This document shows, piece after piece, positions 63,866 to 64,000 of a DNA stretch of 64,000 bases. Position 1 is the stretch's first letter. The number at the start of each line of letters is the position of its first letter. The notes beneath the pieces are model-generated. The model saw only the letters and a program-made list of their open reading frames with translations, had not been told where the DNA came from and ran no database searches. A program made the translations under genes and the position numbers. The stretch is from Pseudomonas pergaminensis (GTDB lineage Bacteria > Pseudomonadota > Gammaproteobacteria > Pseudomonadales > Pseudomonadaceae), in NCBI RefSeq assembly GCF_024112395.2, contig NZ_CP078013.2, positions 3,410,001 through 3,474,000 on the forward strand, given 5' to 3'.

Positions 63866-64000
63866 TTAGGCCGGGGCGGAGGTACGGATCAAGTGATCGA
63901 AAGCACTCAGGGAGGCCTTGGCGCCCTCGCCCACCGCGATCACGATCTGCTTGTACGGCACTGTCGTGACGTCACCGGCGGCAAACACGCCTGGCAGTGA
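63866..64000 (-). CDS. ahpF: Alkyl hydroperoxide reductase subunit F, C-terminal fragment
   Basis: The last 44 codons of a gene that continues beyond the window. The peptide carries [19 protein letters not shown], the FAD-binding motif near the end of AhpF and thioredoxin reductases, then [17 protein letters not shown]. The ALSAFDYLIRT-type ending is characteristic of AhpF rather than TrxB. AhpF recycles the peroxiredoxin AhpC with NADH. The ahpC gene would be expected upstream, outside the window. Confidence 0.9.
   Translation of the reverse strand, partial: SLPGVFAAGDVTTVPYKQIVIAVGEGAKASLSAFDHLIRTSAPA

Overview
The window is a GC-rich chromosomal segment of a fluorescent pseudomonad, most likely the Pseudomonas fluorescens group. 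The evidence is an MvaT-type xenogeneic silencer, a 4-hydroxyphenylpyruvate dioxygenase with the length and ligand spacing of the P. fluorescens enzyme, Pseudomonas-type REP/REPIN palindromes, an orphan ccoN followed by a small membrane-protein gene, and the isoleucine-degradation gene order known from P. putida. No rRNA, tRNA, CRISPR array, prophage or insertion sequence was recognised. Gene ends are taken from reading frames. Starts were chosen from ribosome binding sites, stop/start overlaps and family lengths, so several differ from the longest open frame.

Layout, left to right. 0-4 kb: the 5' end of an FAD oxidoreductase and its GntR regulator with a palindromic operator, an SDR oxidoreductase, a lone tyrosine recombinase and a secreted protein. 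4-13.6 kb: a tightly overlapped lipid A aminoarabinose operon, arnC-A-D-T-E-F-ugd plus a second ArnT-like glycosyltransferase; arnB, which usually opens it, is not here. 13.8-15 kb: a small unknown gene and an HPP-family membrane protein. 15-21.3 kb: two convergent branched-chain acyl-CoA operons, one valine-type (HIBYL-CoA hydrolase and acyl-CoA dehydrogenase) and one isoleucine-type (SDR, thiolase, acyl-CoA dehydrogenase, enoyl-CoA hydratase), separated by a REPIN. 21.5-23.6 kb: a bestrophin-like channel and a TPR protein.

23.7-38.5 kb is a signalling region. It holds a KaiC-like double-ATPase translationally coupled to a hybrid histidine kinase, and a CHASE3-GAF-kinase-triple-receiver protein followed by CheR, a receiver-less CheB and a receiver-kinase. 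Two single-domain response regulators are also present. A 1427-residue toxin-like protein sits in the middle, with a papain-like Cys/His/Asp triad and a candidate CheD/CNF-like C-terminal domain. This is the least ordinary part of the window.

38.5-52.6 kb: an outer-membrane-protein remnant, a DUF1254 protein, a J-like membrane protein with a coupled partner, a DUF3313 lipoprotein, an orphan cbb3 catalytic subunit with a small partner, a racemase, an acetyltransferase, a DUF1176 protein, and a glycerate module (kinase, CdaR-type regulator, divergent MFS transporter). 52.6-54.9 kb is a decay and repeat zone: a 9-bp repeat, a hairpin-rich module, a tandem REP array, and a divergent SDR/LysR pair fused by a deletion that removed both N-termini and the promoter region. 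55-64 kb: an aldo/keto reductase, an EamA/RarD-like transporter, hppD with an upstream small reading frame, a divergent EamA/LysR pair, a CSS-EAL phosphodiesterase, mvaT, a secreted protein, glyoxalase I and the 3' end of ahpF.
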